DNA of 64,000 nt. Source: Bacteroidota bacterium. Lineage in GTDB: Bacteria > Bacteroidota > Bacteroidia > NS11-12g > UBA9320. Position 1 is the stretch's first letter; every line of letters starts with the position of its first letter. The DNA is taken from contig WGNA01000022.1 of NCBI GenBank assembly GCA_016124755.1, positions 35,900 through 99,899 on the forward strand, read 5' to 3'. A program made the translations under genes and the position numbers. This document shows positions 42,694 to 52,472 of the stretch, one piece after another. The notes beneath the pieces were generated by a model. The model was not told where the DNA came from. It saw only the letters and a program-made list of their open reading frames with translations, and searched no databases.

Positions 42694-43488
42694 TTATTTG
42701 TTTTTTTCAAGTTGCTTTCCGTACTCCTGCACCGATTCAACAATTGACAAAGCGATGTTTTGCTGACCGGTATCTGATTTCAGGTATTCTTTATCTGCGG
42801 GGTTTGTAAGAAATCCGGTTTCCACCAAAACGCTGGGCATTGCGGTTTTCCATAATACCAGAAATCCGGCTTCTTTAACACCGAGGTTTTTACGGATATT
42901 TAATTTCTCAACCGTGCTCTGGAAATTCGATGCAAGCTGCAAACTTTGATTTCGATACGCGCTCTGATACAAACTCAGAATAATGTGGGCTTCATCCGAT
43001 TCGGGGTCAAATCCTTCGTATGCTTCGTTGTTTTTATAATCTTCCTCAAGTGCAACAGCTCCGTTTTCTCTTTTGCTCACCGCGAGATTTCCTGCGGTTT
43101 TGTGTAATCCCATGATATAAGTTTCGGTTCCGTGAAGTGTAGTTACCGAATGCGCATTGCAATGCACAGAGATAAAAAGGTCGGCATTGTTCTTATTGGC
43201 AACCGCCGCCCGCTGCCAAAGAGGTATAAAAACATCGCTTTCGCGGGTGTAAACAATTCGCACATCGGGCAGACTGTCTTTCAGCATTTTTCCGATTTTT
43301 TTAGCGATCTGAAGACAGATATCTTTTTCGTATAGATCCTTTCCGTATGAAATACATCCGGGATCTTTTCCGCCATGACCGGCGTCGATTACAATGGTCT
43401 TCAACGAGATTTTTGCCAGGTTGAGCGGATGTGAGATACCACCCACCATAAGTATCATCATTAACCCGGATAATGCCAATCGTTTCAT
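42694..43488 (-). CDS. N-acetylmuramoyl-L-alanine amidase (Amidase_3, AmiC-like)
   Basis: The 264-residue protein has an N-terminal signal sequence (LALSGLMMILMVGGI) and an Amidase_3 zinc domain. Visible are IVIDAGHGGKDPGC (first zinc His), the zinc Glu a few helices later (SYGKDLYEKDICLQIAKKIG), ISVHCNAHS (second zinc His) and VLVETGFLTNPADKEYL with the catalytic Glu. It cleaves the amide bond between MurNAc and the stem peptide during cell separation or wall turnover. It diverges from lptD and lies upstream of the MCE gene on the same strand. Confidence 0.94.
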   Translation of the reverse strand: MKRLALSGLMMILMVGGISHPLNLAKISLKTIVIDAGHGGKDPGCISYGKDLYEKDICLQIAKKIGKMLKDSLPDVRIVYTRESDVFIPLWQRAAVANKNNADLFISVHCNAHSVTTLHGTETYIMGLHKTAGNLAVSKRENGAVALEEDYKNNEAYEGFDPESDEAHIILSLYQSAYRNQSLQLASNFQSTVEKLNIRKNLGVKEAGFLVLWKTAMPSVLVETGFLTNPADKEYLKSDTGQQNIALSIVESVQEYGKQLEKNK

Positions 43489-43567
43489 TGATCTTAACTT
43501 ACAGTGCTGTTAATTTTAAACCCAAAAGCCAATGGAATTATTACAAGTTCCGGCATCAGCTTTTCAT

Positions 43568-43575
43568 TAGCTTTG
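43568..43575 (+). promoter_or_regulatory. Predicted -7 box for lptD
   Basis: TAGCTTTG matches TAnnTTTG and is followed by CAGG, 15 bp before the ATG at 43591. It favours that ATG over in-frame starts further upstream. Confidence 0.4.
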
Positions 43576-43590
43576 CAGGCTTCCAAAAGC

Positions 43591-46170
43591 ATGGGCAAGG
43601 TAAAATCGGAACAACGCTTCTCAGGAATAACGGGACTCAAAGTTATTCTGCTGTTTGCCGCTCTTGTAGCCTTTTGTGCACAGGCATCTGCTCAGGCAGA
43701 TACCACATCCGGCGGCGATTCACTCGTTTTTAATGCCGGTACTTTAAAGCCCGGCAAAGACGGTTTAAAGACGGTTGTAAAATACAATGCCCGGGATTCG
43801 GTACGTCTCGAAGTTGTAAACCGAAAGGTATTCTTATACGGGCAGGCAGTTGTTACCTACGAAAACATGAAGCTCGAAGCCGAGTTTATCGAAGTGAATT
43901 TCGAGACGAATGATATTCATGCCAGCGGTGTTAAGGATTCAACCGGTAATCTGGTGGGGAAACCTATCTTCACCTCCGACGGCGAACCCTATCATGCAGA
44001 AGAGATGTGGTATAATTTCAAGACTAAAAAAGGAGTCTCTACGAATGTTACCACAACCATGGATGAAGGATATGTGCGGGGTGAGAAATTTATGAAAGAC
44101 TCGCTCGATCAAATGTACATCCGGCATGCGACCTACACGACCTGCAGTGCAGAACATCCGCACTTCTGGATTTCTGCCAGCAAGTTTAAAATTGTTCCCG
44201 GTAAACAGGCGATCAGTGGCCCCGCAAATCTGGTAATCGCCGGAATTAACACCCCTGTGGTTTTACCCTTCGGATATTTCCCGGTTCAGAAGAAACGAAA
44301 CAAGGGAATTCTGATCGGTAAGTTCGGGTCACGCGACAGATGGGGATATTATTTATCCGACTTCGGATATTACGCACCTATTAGTGAACATCTGGATTTA
44401 AAATTTACCACCGACATTTATTCTTTGGGAAGCTGGGGTGTGGGCATTCAGTCCAATTACAAGAGACGATATCGTTACGATGGAAATGTGCTTTTCAAGT
44501 TCAACCGTTTTCTTACCGGTGAGCCCGAATCTGCCGACTTTACTTCCAGCGATCAGTATCGTGTAGAATGGCATTATCACCGGGACCCGAAAGCACATCC
44601 GGGACGAAATTTTTCTGCCAACGTTACCTACATGAGTTCGAATCAGCAGAAATATACTTCATCTAATGTTGATGACATTCTTGCCACAAATGCGAACTCA
44701 ACCGTAACCTACAGCCGGTCGCTTTTCGACAAAAAACTCAACTTCACCCTCAACAACCGGATTACACAGAACCTTACCAACGGCGATCTCAATATTGATT
44801 TGCCGGATGTTACATTTAACATGAGTCGTATCAGCCCGTTTAAAAATCTGGGTGGGAATAAGAACAAATTCATGATTTTGCGGAACATGGGTATCACCTA
44901 CAATGGTGCGCTAAAGAACTCCATTTCGGTAAATCAGGATTCCATTTTTCAATTCGATAACCGGGTTTTCCGCTGGCATCCGGATTTACAGAACAACATT
45001 AAAAACGGATTTAAACATGCGGTTTCGCTCAATACCAGCTTTAAAGTACTCACGTATTTTAATCTGTCGCCGTCGGTTAATTATACCGAAGTATGGTATA
45101 CTAAAGTGAATGAAAAAGAATGGACCGGTGATACTTTATTAAACAACTCCGTTCAGGGTTTTAGTCGCGCCGGTTGGTATAGCACAAGCTTATCGCTTAC
45201 CACCAATATTTACGGAATCAAGTATTTTAAAAAGGGAAAAATTGGTGCGATACGGCATGTGATTACGCCCAGTATTTCCGGAGTGTATTCACCGGAATAT
45301 TCAGAGCAGGAACGATACGGATACCGCAACGTTCAGATCGACACTTCCGGTAAAACCCAATGGTATTCCATTTATGATCAGACCTTGTATCGCGGTCCTA
45401 CAGGTGGAGCGAGTGCATCTTTAAACTTCAACGTTAACAATAGCATTGAGATGAAGGTGTGGACGAAAGACAAGGATGGAAAAGATACATTAGTCCGCAA
45501 GTCGTTACTCGAAAATTTAAGACTCGACGGTGGTTATAATTTTATTGCGGATTCGTTAAAAATGCGCAATCTGGGATTATCGGCATTCACCACCTTATTC
45601 AAAAAAATCAGGGTAAATGCCAGCGCCACGGTTGATCCGTATCAGTTCGCTCTCGACAGTAACAATAAAGGATATACCATCGACAAATACATGTGGGAGA
45701 AAGGAAAGATGGGCAGATTAAAATCGGTTTCTGTTGCTTTTGGTTCCGCATTAAAACCGGATGATTTCAAAAAGGGAAAGGTGAAGGCCTCCGTTCCGGA
45801 AATGGATATGCGGGGAAGATATTTTTCTGATTTTTCGGTGCCCTGGGATTTAAACTTTAATTATTCCTACACCTTTAGCAAGAACTATAACGACGACCCA
45901 ACGAAAAACCAAACGATCAAATATTCCGGAAATATCCGTTTAACCGATTACTGGCGCATAGGTTTTAGTTCGTATTATAATCTGGAAGCCCGAAAGACAA
46001 CGGCCGGCAGTCTCGACTTTGCCAGAGATCTGCATTGCTGGGAGTTCAATTTTCACTGGGTTCCGATCGGAACGTATAAACAGTTTAATTTCGAACTGCG
46101 GGTAAAATCTTCAACGCTCAAAGACCTGAAAATTCGTAAGACAGAATCGTGGATTGATGCGGTGAATTGA
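43591..46170 (+). CDS. lptD: LPS-assembly protein LptD homologue (outer-membrane translocon)
   Basis: From the ATG at 43591 the protein is 859 residues, with a signal peptide (VILLFAALVAFCAQASAQ). The N-terminal OstA/LptA-like beta-jellyroll (about 55-190) contains VVNRKVFLYGQAVVTYENMK, ASGVKDSTGNLVGKPIFTSD and TNVTTTMDEGYVRGEKF. A large beta-barrel domain (about 220-859) contains NKGILIGKFGSRDRWGYYLS and many aromatic strands. It inserts lipopolysaccharide into the outer leaflet together with LptE. The Bacteroidota form is shorter in the linker and lacks the enterobacterial Cys pairs. The 3' end is 1 bp from the convergent PBP1A stop. Confidence 0.9.
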   Translation: MGKVKSEQRFSGITGLKVILLFAALVAFCAQASAQADTTSGGDSLVFNAGTLKPGKDGLKTVVKYNARDSVRLEVVNRKVFLYGQAVVTYENMKLEAEFIEVNFETNDIHASGVKDSTGNLVGKPIFTSDGEPYHAEEMWYNFKTKKGVSTNVTTTMDEGYVRGEKFMKDSLDQMYIRHATYTTCSAEHPHFWISASKFKIVPGKQAISGPANLVIAGINTPVVLPFGYFPVQKKRNKGILIGKFGSRDRWGYYLSDFGYYAPISEHLDLKFTTDIYSLGSWGVGIQSNYKRRYRYDGNVLFKFNRFLTGEPESADFTSSDQYRVEWHYHRDPKAHPGRNFSANVTYMSSNQQKYTSSNVDDILATNANSTVTYSRSLFDKKLNFTLNNRITQNLTNGDLNIDLPDVTFNMSRISPFKNLGGNKNKFMILRNMGITYNGALKNSISVNQDSIFQFDNRVFRWHPDLQNNIKNGFKHAVSLNTSFKVLTYFNLSPSVNYTEVWYTKVNEKEWTGDTLLNNSVQGFSRAGWYSTSLSLTTNIYGIKYFKKGKIGAIRHVITPSISGVYSPEYSEQERYGYRNVQIDTSGKTQWYSIYDQTLYRGPTGGASASLNFNVNNSIEMKVWTKDKDGKDTLVRKSLLENLRLDGGYNFIADSLKMRNLGLSAFTTLFKKIRVNASATVDPYQFALDSNNKGYTIDKYMWEKGKMGRLKSVSVAFGSALKPDDFKKGKVKASVPEMDMRGRYFSDFSVPWDLNFNYSYTFSKNYNDDPTKNQTIKYSGNIRLTDYWRIGFSSYYNLEARKTTAGSLDFARDLHCWEFNFHWVPIGTYKQFNFELRVKSSTLKDLKIRKTESWIDAVN

Positions 46171-46171
46171 T

Positions 46172-48421
46172 TTACCGATAATCCGGAAGTCCCGGAACTG
46201 GTTCCCGGCTTTCATTCGGATTTTTTGGTTGCACATACTTAGTACAATCCGTTTCGATGGTGAATTCAATATCCGGTTTCTCAAAATCCGACCGGCTTAT
46301 GCGAATGCTTTTATCATTTAAAACCGCCTTCATAAACAAGGCATAAATCGGAAGTGCAGTATTGGCTCCCTGACCTTTTGCCGTGCTGCGGAAATGAACC
46401 TGACGATCTTCGCAACCAACCCAGCAACCCGCAACGAGATCCGGAGAAATGCCCATGAACCATCCATCAGAATTATCCTGAGTTGTTCCGGTTTTCCCAC
46501 CTACCGGCCATCCGATTCCGTATTTGGTGGCCAATCTTGTTGCCGTTCCGCCTTGAGGAACTTTTTGCAGCATTCGGGTCATCACATAAGCCGTTTGTTT
46601 GTTCATTGCCACTTCGGTTTTCGGGACAAATTCCTCCAGCACATTCCCGTTTTTGTCTTCAATACGGGTGATAAAAATGGGTTCTGTCCAAACGCCATCG
46701 TTGCAAAATGCGCTGTAAGCTCCCACCATTTCGTAAACCGAAATATCCATCGTTCCCAAACAAATGGAAGGGTAGGGCATAAACTTGCGGGTGTCGATTC
46801 CCAACTTGTCGCTAAAGTCTTTAACCTTCATCGGAGAGTTCGGTTCCATGCGTTTCATCACTCTGGCCATGCAGGTATTGATCGAATGTTTCAGACAGTC
46901 GTAAATCGGGAGTTCTTTTGATTTTATGTCCGATGAATTTTCCGGTGTCCATGTGGTACCATCTTCCGAAACAAATGTTACGGGTGAAGTAGGAATAACT
47001 TCACACGGTTGAATAATCTGATCTTCCACCGCACGGGCATACACAATCGGTTTAAAGGTTGAACCTACTTGTCGGGTGGCATTTTTATTTACGTGATCGT
47101 ATTGAAAATAGGTGTGATCGATGCCGCCAACCCAGGCCTTGATATGTCCGGTTTTCGGATTCATCGCCATAAATCCGGTCTGATAAAACTGTTTATAATA
47201 GCGGAGGGAGTCAATCGGACTCATCATAGTATCGATAGATCCTTTCCAGGAGAATACGGTCATCGGAACCGGTTCTTTCATTTTAATATCGATCTCCGCT
47301 ACCGGCATTCCGTTTTTCTTCCAGGCTAAATACTGAGGTGTATGAGGAATGTGTTTTCGAATGTAGTTTTCGTCTTCCTTCCACATCGCATCCGGATTGC
47401 GCCAGGGCATCACCTTCGATCTTTTGGTTTCCGCAAAAAAGTCATCCTGAAGTTCGCGCATGTGGTTGTGCACCGCATTTTCTGCATAGTTCTGCATGCG
47501 GCTGTCGATAGTCGTAAATACTTTCAGGCCGTCTTTGTACATATCCACGTTGTGTTCGCGACACCAGCTTTTCAGCCATTGCCGAATGTATTCCCGCAAA
47601 TACGTAGCAGCTCCCTGATTATGCGATGTGAAACGGTAGTCGATTTTTAATTGCAGATTTTTAATACTATCGCAATTACTCTCTGTGAGATAATCGTACT
47701 TCTCCATCTGGTTGAGCACAACATTTCGAACACGAGTTGCCGCTTCGGGGTGGTTTTTCGGATTGTATATCGTCGGAGCGCGGAGCATTCCCACTAATAC
47801 TGCGGCTTCTTCCAGCTTCAGATCCGAGACGTTTTTATTAAAATAGGTACTGGCTGCCGATTTAATTCCGAAACTGTTTCCCCACGGAACGGTGTTAAAG
47901 TACATGGTAATTATTTCATTCTTGGAATATCGCTTCTCCAATCGAACGGCGATTATCCATTCCTTTAATTTCTGAAGAATCCTCCCGAGTTTCGTCTTGG
48001 GTTTATCCTGAGTGTGAAAGAGGTTTTTAGCCAATTGCTGGCTGATTGTGGATCCGCCTCCGTCTCGACCTAATTTGGCAACCGCACGAATGATGCTGCG
48101 AAAATCAATACCGCTGTGTTTTCGGAAACGGGCATCTTCTGTCGCAATCAGGGCTTCCACCATGTGGGGCGGAATATCTGAATATTCGATGTTGGTACGG
48201 TCTTCCTTCAGATAAATTTTGCCGAGAATTACTCCGTCTTCAGAATAGATTTCGGTTGCGAGTGTGGTTCGGGGATCTTCAAGTTCCCGGATGTCCGGCA
48301 TGTATCCAAGCCAGCCGGCCCCGATGCAAAACATGAAAATAATAACGGCAGCAAGTCCGGCGAAGTACAGTTTCCACAATCTCGATGACCACGACCCTTT
48401 GTTTTTAGAACTTCGGGTCAT
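46172..48421 (-). CDS. Class A penicillin-binding protein (second PBP1A)
   Basis: The 749-residue protein has a single membrane helix (YFAGLAAVIIFMFCIGAGWL). The GT51 domain is present (IATEDARFRKHSGID with the catalytic Glu; GGSTISQQLAKNLFH). The transpeptidase motifs are SxxK in RQVGSTFKPIVYARAVE, SxN in HSINTCMARVM and KTG in GGKTGTTQDNSDGWFMG. It is shorter than the PBP1A at 11018-13555 and lacks its acidic tail, so the two may have distinct partners or growth roles (inference). It follows sprE by 6 bp on the same strand and is probably co-transcribed with that T9SS gene. Confidence 0.95.
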   Translation of the reverse strand: MTRSSKNKGSWSSRLWKLYFAGLAAVIIFMFCIGAGWLGYMPDIRELEDPRTTLATEIYSEDGVILGKIYLKEDRTNIEYSDIPPHMVEALIATEDARFRKHSGIDFRSIIRAVAKLGRDGGGSTISQQLAKNLFHTQDKPKTKLGRILQKLKEWIIAVRLEKRYSKNEIITMYFNTVPWGNSFGIKSAASTYFNKNVSDLKLEEAAVLVGMLRAPTIYNPKNHPEAATRVRNVVLNQMEKYDYLTESNCDSIKNLQLKIDYRFTSHNQGAATYLREYIRQWLKSWCREHNVDMYKDGLKVFTTIDSRMQNYAENAVHNHMRELQDDFFAETKRSKVMPWRNPDAMWKEDENYIRKHIPHTPQYLAWKKNGMPVAEIDIKMKEPVPMTVFSWKGSIDTMMSPIDSLRYYKQFYQTGFMAMNPKTGHIKAWVGGIDHTYFQYDHVNKNATRQVGSTFKPIVYARAVEDQIIQPCEVIPTSPVTFVSEDGTTWTPENSSDIKSKELPIYDCLKHSINTCMARVMKRMEPNSPMKVKDFSDKLGIDTRKFMPYPSICLGTMDISVYEMVGAYSAFCNDGVWTEPIFITRIEDKNGNVLEEFVPKTEVAMNKQTAYVMTRMLQKVPQGGTATRLATKYGIGWPVGGKTGTTQDNSDGWFMGISPDLVAGCWVGCEDRQVHFRSTAKGQGANTALPIYALFMKAVLNDKSIRISRSDFEKPDIEFTIETDCTKYVQPKNPNESREPVPGLPDYR

Positions 48422-48427
48422 AGCAGA

Positions 48428-51046
48428 TTACTGGATATAATGATTAAAGAAAAAAGTAGCGTAGGCATCGGCGTTTTTGTCACTCAGCAATATTCGGAAA
48501 TTGTCTGCTGAAATGGTGTAGTTCTCATAGGCCTGAATTCCCAACTGCTTAAAGAAAGGGTCTTTTTTAATGAACTCGATGTAATATTTCTCTGCTTCAT
48601 CTTTGTTCGCGAATGACTGCACTGCGATCAGGTTTTTATCGCCTAACGGATAAATCGTGACCTGCAGATTTTCCATCTGATGTTGCATTTTATTGTAATC
48701 GCTGAAACCGGTTTGTATCGCAGATGGAGTTCCTCCGTCGTACACCGTAATGAAGAAATGTTTTGCAGATGGATTGAATTTGTATCGTGTGTCGGGTTCT
48801 TCCGCAGCTTTTACATCTTGTTGTTTTAAGAGCTCAATTGTGTATTGGGCGGTGTTGGCAATGGTAGTTCCCGGATAATTTTCAACAATTCGTTCCAGAG
48901 CTTTTAAATAGGCATCTTTCCCCTGTGTTTTTCCCATCACCATCGCATACAGATAATCGAATTTTGCCTGAAGAGCATTACCGGCATATTTCTGATCGGC
49001 TTCGGTTTTAATTCGGATCGCTCCGTCGTAATCGCCGGCCATAAAGGCATCATACATTTTAGAATAAAGTATGGAAACTTCTTTTTCGGTTCCCATGTTT
49101 TCGAGTACTTCCCGATTATTAATGGCCAGATTGAACGGACTTTTCGGATATTTTACCCTGAGAAGATCGCTGTATTTTTTTTCGTCTTCCGGGTTTTTAA
49201 CAATGCCGGCGATACGATGCAAATGGAAATAGACTTCGGGTTCCAGACTGTTGCCCGGATATCTTTCTAAAACGGAATTGAAATATTGTTTCGCCTTGTT
49301 GTATTCTTTCAGGTCTTCCTCATAAATTACTCCCGCACCAAAAAGGGCTTTGGCAATTTTTCCGTTTGAAGCTTTTTTGGCATCGTCTGAAAACGGAATG
49401 CCTTCGTAGTATTTTCGCTTGCTCTCTTCAACACCTTTCAACACTTCCTGTGTTTCCTTGTCGTTGTTCGGGTTGTATACGAAGTTATCATCGGGTTGTT
49501 CCGGGTCTTCGTTTTCATCCGGGTTTTCATCTGTTTTGCCAGGGTCTTCAGGCGTTGATGCGTGATTCACCAATGAGGCAATTCTCCAATTGTCGCTTAA
49601 TTTCCTGTCTCCCCATTTTCGTCTGAAATCATTGGAACCTCTGGCAACTGCAGAAGGATTATAGAAGTACCAGGTGCCGCCCTGCGCCGTGCTGTTTTGA
49701 GACGGAGTTGAATTCACAAACGGATCCTGAAAATTATTTTGCTGATCCTGTTTGTCTTTTTCCTTCTGCTCGGCGATTTGTTGTTCGCGTCTGATCTTAT
49801 CGTTAATAAACCGGTCTAATTCGTCTCTCGACATCGAGGCTAATTTGAGCAGACTATCCTGTTCAAAAATGGTAACCAGATTTTCGATCAGGTCGGTTAA
49901 TACTAATTGCGTTGCTTTTATTTCTTCGTAATCGGGGCGCTTTTCGGTAACGAACATTGCCGTGCTGTCGAAGTATTTCTGAGATTTCTGGTAGTCACGT
50001 TCTTCGAAATACATTTTAGCCAGAGCCAGATATGCCGTGGCTTTCTGATCATTATTTTTAGAACTCTTAGTTGCCGACAATGAAAAATATTGTTTGGCCA
50101 GATCGCGGTTTCCATCCTGCAATTCGAGCTCTGCCAACTGGTAATAAATCTGATCGTAGTAGTCGATGTTTTTATCATCTTTCAGCATCTTTTTCAAATG
50201 CTTCCTAGGGGTTTTCAGCGATTTATCGGAGCCAAGACTCACGCAATCAATCAGGCCAAGGTTTGCCTGAAATGCCATTTCGTAAGGCGGATTGAGTTTA
50301 ATGGTTTTAACATAATGCTCCTTTGCTTTGGGAATCTGGCTGGTTTGAGAATAGAGCTGGCCCAGAATAAAATTGTATCTGGACTTTTCGTCTCTTACAT
50401 GCGAAAGTGCAAGAGCCTTTTCCATCTGAACAATGGCTTGTGAGTATTTGCCTTGCCGGATGTAAATCTCTCCGGAAATTGCTGCCAGATCTTTCTGCAA
50501 GCGCTGTGGAAATCCTCCCTCGTCGTTTATCAACGCCATGATGGCTTCGGCATCGTAATATTTTCCTTGTTGAATGTATGAAAGTACGATCCACAATTTT
50601 GCATCGTATCTGCGTTCGCCATCCGGAAACTGATTTATTACATATTGAAATGCTTCGATTGCGGAGTAAGCATCGTACTGAAAGAAATAAGATTTACCAA
50701 TCAGAAACCAACCGTCGTCGACCCAGCGACTTTTTTCGTGTTTGTTGATCATCTTGGAAGTCTTTTTATAAACTTCCTCAAGATTGCTTTTTTGTCCGGC
50801 GGCAATTTCTGCAGTTCCAAACGGGAAAACCGAAATGATCTGTGAATAATCATCGGTGTGTTGTTCCCTGATTTTTGTGATGGATTGGTTGAGCATTACT
50901 TCGGAGTTGTAAAGCCCGTTGAATCTGGCATTCATATTATGCCAGGTCTTTTTTAACCAGCTATCATATTCGCCCTGAGCCTTTACAAATTGTAAATTGC
51001 TCATGATCAGGAATAAAACGGAAGTGATTATCAGTCGTATTGGCAA
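48428..51046 (-). CDS. sprE: TPR protein SprE/PorW of the type IX secretion system
   Basis: The 872-residue protein has an N-terminal pattern (WLKKTWHNMNARFNGLYNSE, then LNQSITKIREQHTDDYSQII, VFPFG) matching SprE/PorW, a T9SS protein required for secretion and gliding. About ten TPR-like helical pairs follow (WFLIGKSYFFQYDAYSAIEA, AKLWIVLSYIQQGKYYDAEA, YLALAKMYFEERDYQKSQKY, VYFHLHRIAGIVKNPEDEKK). A central acidic, Pro/Asp/Asn-rich linker (PGKTDENPDENEDPEQPDD) and a C-terminal small domain complete it. Known PorW is a lipoprotein. Here the signal peptide ends FVKAQ with no Cys, so lipidation is not predicted. It is the first gene of a unit with PBP1A and diverges from the M23 peptidase gene. 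Confidence 0.82.
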   Translation of the reverse strand: MPIRLIITSVLFLIMSNLQFVKAQGEYDSWLKKTWHNMNARFNGLYNSEVMLNQSITKIREQHTDDYSQIISVFPFGTAEIAAGQKSNLEEVYKKTSKMINKHEKSRWVDDGWFLIGKSYFFQYDAYSAIEAFQYVINQFPDGERRYDAKLWIVLSYIQQGKYYDAEAIMALINDEGGFPQRLQKDLAAISGEIYIRQGKYSQAIVQMEKALALSHVRDEKSRYNFILGQLYSQTSQIPKAKEHYVKTIKLNPPYEMAFQANLGLIDCVSLGSDKSLKTPRKHLKKMLKDDKNIDYYDQIYYQLAELELQDGNRDLAKQYFSLSATKSSKNNDQKATAYLALAKMYFEERDYQKSQKYFDSTAMFVTEKRPDYEEIKATQLVLTDLIENLVTIFEQDSLLKLASMSRDELDRFINDKIRREQQIAEQKEKDKQDQQNNFQDPFVNSTPSQNSTAQGGTWYFYNPSAVARGSNDFRRKWGDRKLSDNWRIASLVNHASTPEDPGKTDENPDENEDPEQPDDNFVYNPNNDKETQEVLKGVEESKRKYYEGIPFSDDAKKASNGKIAKALFGAGVIYEEDLKEYNKAKQYFNSVLERYPGNSLEPEVYFHLHRIAGIVKNPEDEKKYSDLLRVKYPKSPFNLAINNREVLENMGTEKEVSILYSKMYDAFMAGDYDGAIRIKTEADQKYAGNALQAKFDYLYAMVMGKTQGKDAYLKALERIVENYPGTTIANTAQYTIELLKQQDVKAAEEPDTRYKFNPSAKHFFITVYDGGTPSAIQTGFSDYNKMQHQMENLQVTIYPLGDKNLIAVQSFANKDEAEKYYIEFIKKDPFFKQLGIQAYENYTISADNFRILLSDKNADAYATFFFNHYIQ

Positions 51047-51135
51047 TGGGGTATCGGCTGAATTTTTTATAGTCTTAACTTTGGAACCGCAATAATATTT
51101 TATCGCACTAACATTAAAGAATCCTTTTAACAGAT

Positions 51136-52005
51136 ATGGCTATCAAACTGTCGCGGATCAAAGATTTTTTTACCAAAAAGATTCGGAACCGGTACAGATT
51201 AATTATTCGGAACGACCACAATCTTGAAGAAAGGATTTCGGTTGTGCTCACACCTTTAAACCTGATTTTAATAGTAAGCGGTTTGATGGTTGTTTTCACA
51301 ACTATTATAATTCTGATACTTCCGTTCACGCCGGTCGGAGATTTACTTCCCGGCAGAAACGATGTAAATTCCAAAAGCCTCAGAACGCTCCAGCGACGTT
51401 TAGACGACATGGAACGACAGATGGAATCTCAACGCGAAAAGGATTCGATGCTTCGGGAAATTCTGAAGGAAGCCGGTCAGCCAACGTCGATGGTTTCGAA
51501 AAGAGATGTGCATTTCGCATCCTTTTTTCCTTTTAACCTTTTCTCTACTACAACCAATGCAGCAAACCCTGAGGAAAAATCTGCAGCGCAAAAAGCAAAA
51601 CCGGAGATTCCCAAACCAACCACAGATCATTTGTCGAGTTATGTTTTTTTTACGCCGCTCAAAGGAATAATTACCGATACCTTTAATATTCGGTCGGGAC
51701 ACACCGCTGTGGATATTGTGAGTTACAGCAATGCAGCCGTTAAATCGACACTTGACGGAACCGTAATCTTAAGTTCGTGGACACCGGAAACCGGACATGT
51801 AATGGTGATACAACATCGCGATAACATTATCTCGGTTTACAAACACAATTCGGCATTATTAAAGAAACAAGGTGCTTTGGTTCAGGCAGGGGAGGTAATT
51901 GCACTGGTGGGTAATTCCGGTGAACTCACAACCGGTCCGCACCTTCATTTTGAGCTATGGCAGAACGGCAGATCCGTAGATCCACAAGACTATATTCTGT
52001 TCTGA
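51136..52005 (+). CDS. M23 family metallopeptidase (membrane-anchored murein endopeptidase)
   Basis: The 289-residue protein has one membrane helix (LNLILIVSGLMVVFTTIIIL), a coiled-coil (LRTLQRRLDDMERQMESQRE) and a LytM/M23 domain (about 175-285). The zinc site pieces are HTAVDIV and HLHFELW, plus an intervening VMVIQHRDN strand. The first zinc motif is HxxxD as expected. It cuts peptide cross-links in peptidoglycan, or activates other hydrolases if degenerate. It is followed by bactofilin and the ATP synthase genes, a conserved order in Bacteroidota, and diverges from sprE. Confidence 0.93.
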   Translation: MAIKLSRIKDFFTKKIRNRYRLIIRNDHNLEERISVVLTPLNLILIVSGLMVVFTTIIILILPFTPVGDLLPGRNDVNSKSLRTLQRRLDDMERQMESQREKDSMLREILKEAGQPTSMVSKRDVHFASFFPFNLFSTTTNAANPEEKSAAQKAKPEIPKPTTDHLSSYVFFTPLKGIITDTFNIRSGHTAVDIVSYSNAAVKSTLDGTVILSSWTPETGHVMVIQHRDNIISVYKHNSALLKKQGALVQAGEVIALVGNSGELTTGPHLHFELWQNGRSVDPQDYILF

Positions 52006-52058
52006 TTGGTTTGGGAACTAATTATCATTTTAAATTGCAGAGCTTAATATTGTGAGAT

Positions 52059-52472
52059 ATGTTAACATCGAAGAAAAAAGAGGCAGCACCATTACCCGGT
52101 AACTCCATTAATGTAATAGGTGCAGATACCATAATAGAAGGTAATATTATTTCGAAGGGAGATGTTCGCATCGACGGGCAACTCATTGGTTCAATCAAGA
52201 CTTCGGCGAAGGTTGTTTTGGGAACCACCGGAAAAATTGAAGGAGATTTAGAAGCAAAATCAGCAGACATTTCCGGACAGATAAAAGGGAATCTCGACGT
52301 TGCGGATGTGCTGTTTTTGAAGCAGACCTCAAAAGTTGTGGGCGATGTTAAAACCGGTAAGCTCGTGGTTGAATCCGGTGGGGAGTTCAACGGAAAATGT
52401 ACGATGGGCGGAAATGCAATTCCGATTGCTTCCAGAGCATCCAATGAAAAAAGCGAAACCGCAAACCGATAA
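52059..52472 (+). CDS. Bactofilin (polymer-forming cytoskeletal protein)
   Basis: The 137-residue protein has a right-handed beta-helix bactofilin core (about 20-115): INVIGADTIIEGNIISKGDV, RIDGQLIGSIKTSAKVVLG, GKIEGDLEAKSADISGQIKG, VLFLKQTSKVVGDVKTGKL. Short disordered ends flank it, and there is no signal peptide. Bactofilins polymerise without nucleotides and help position envelope enzymes. An M23 peptidase gene directly upstream is a recurrent bactofilin partner in bacteria. The end overlaps the atpZ-like gene by 29 bp. Confidence 0.94.
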   Translation: MLTSKKKEAAPLPGNSINVIGADTIIEGNIISKGDVRIDGQLIGSIKTSAKVVLGTTGKIEGDLEAKSADISGQIKGNLDVADVLFLKQTSKVVGDVKTGKLVVESGGEFNGKCTMGGNAIPIASRASNEKSETANR

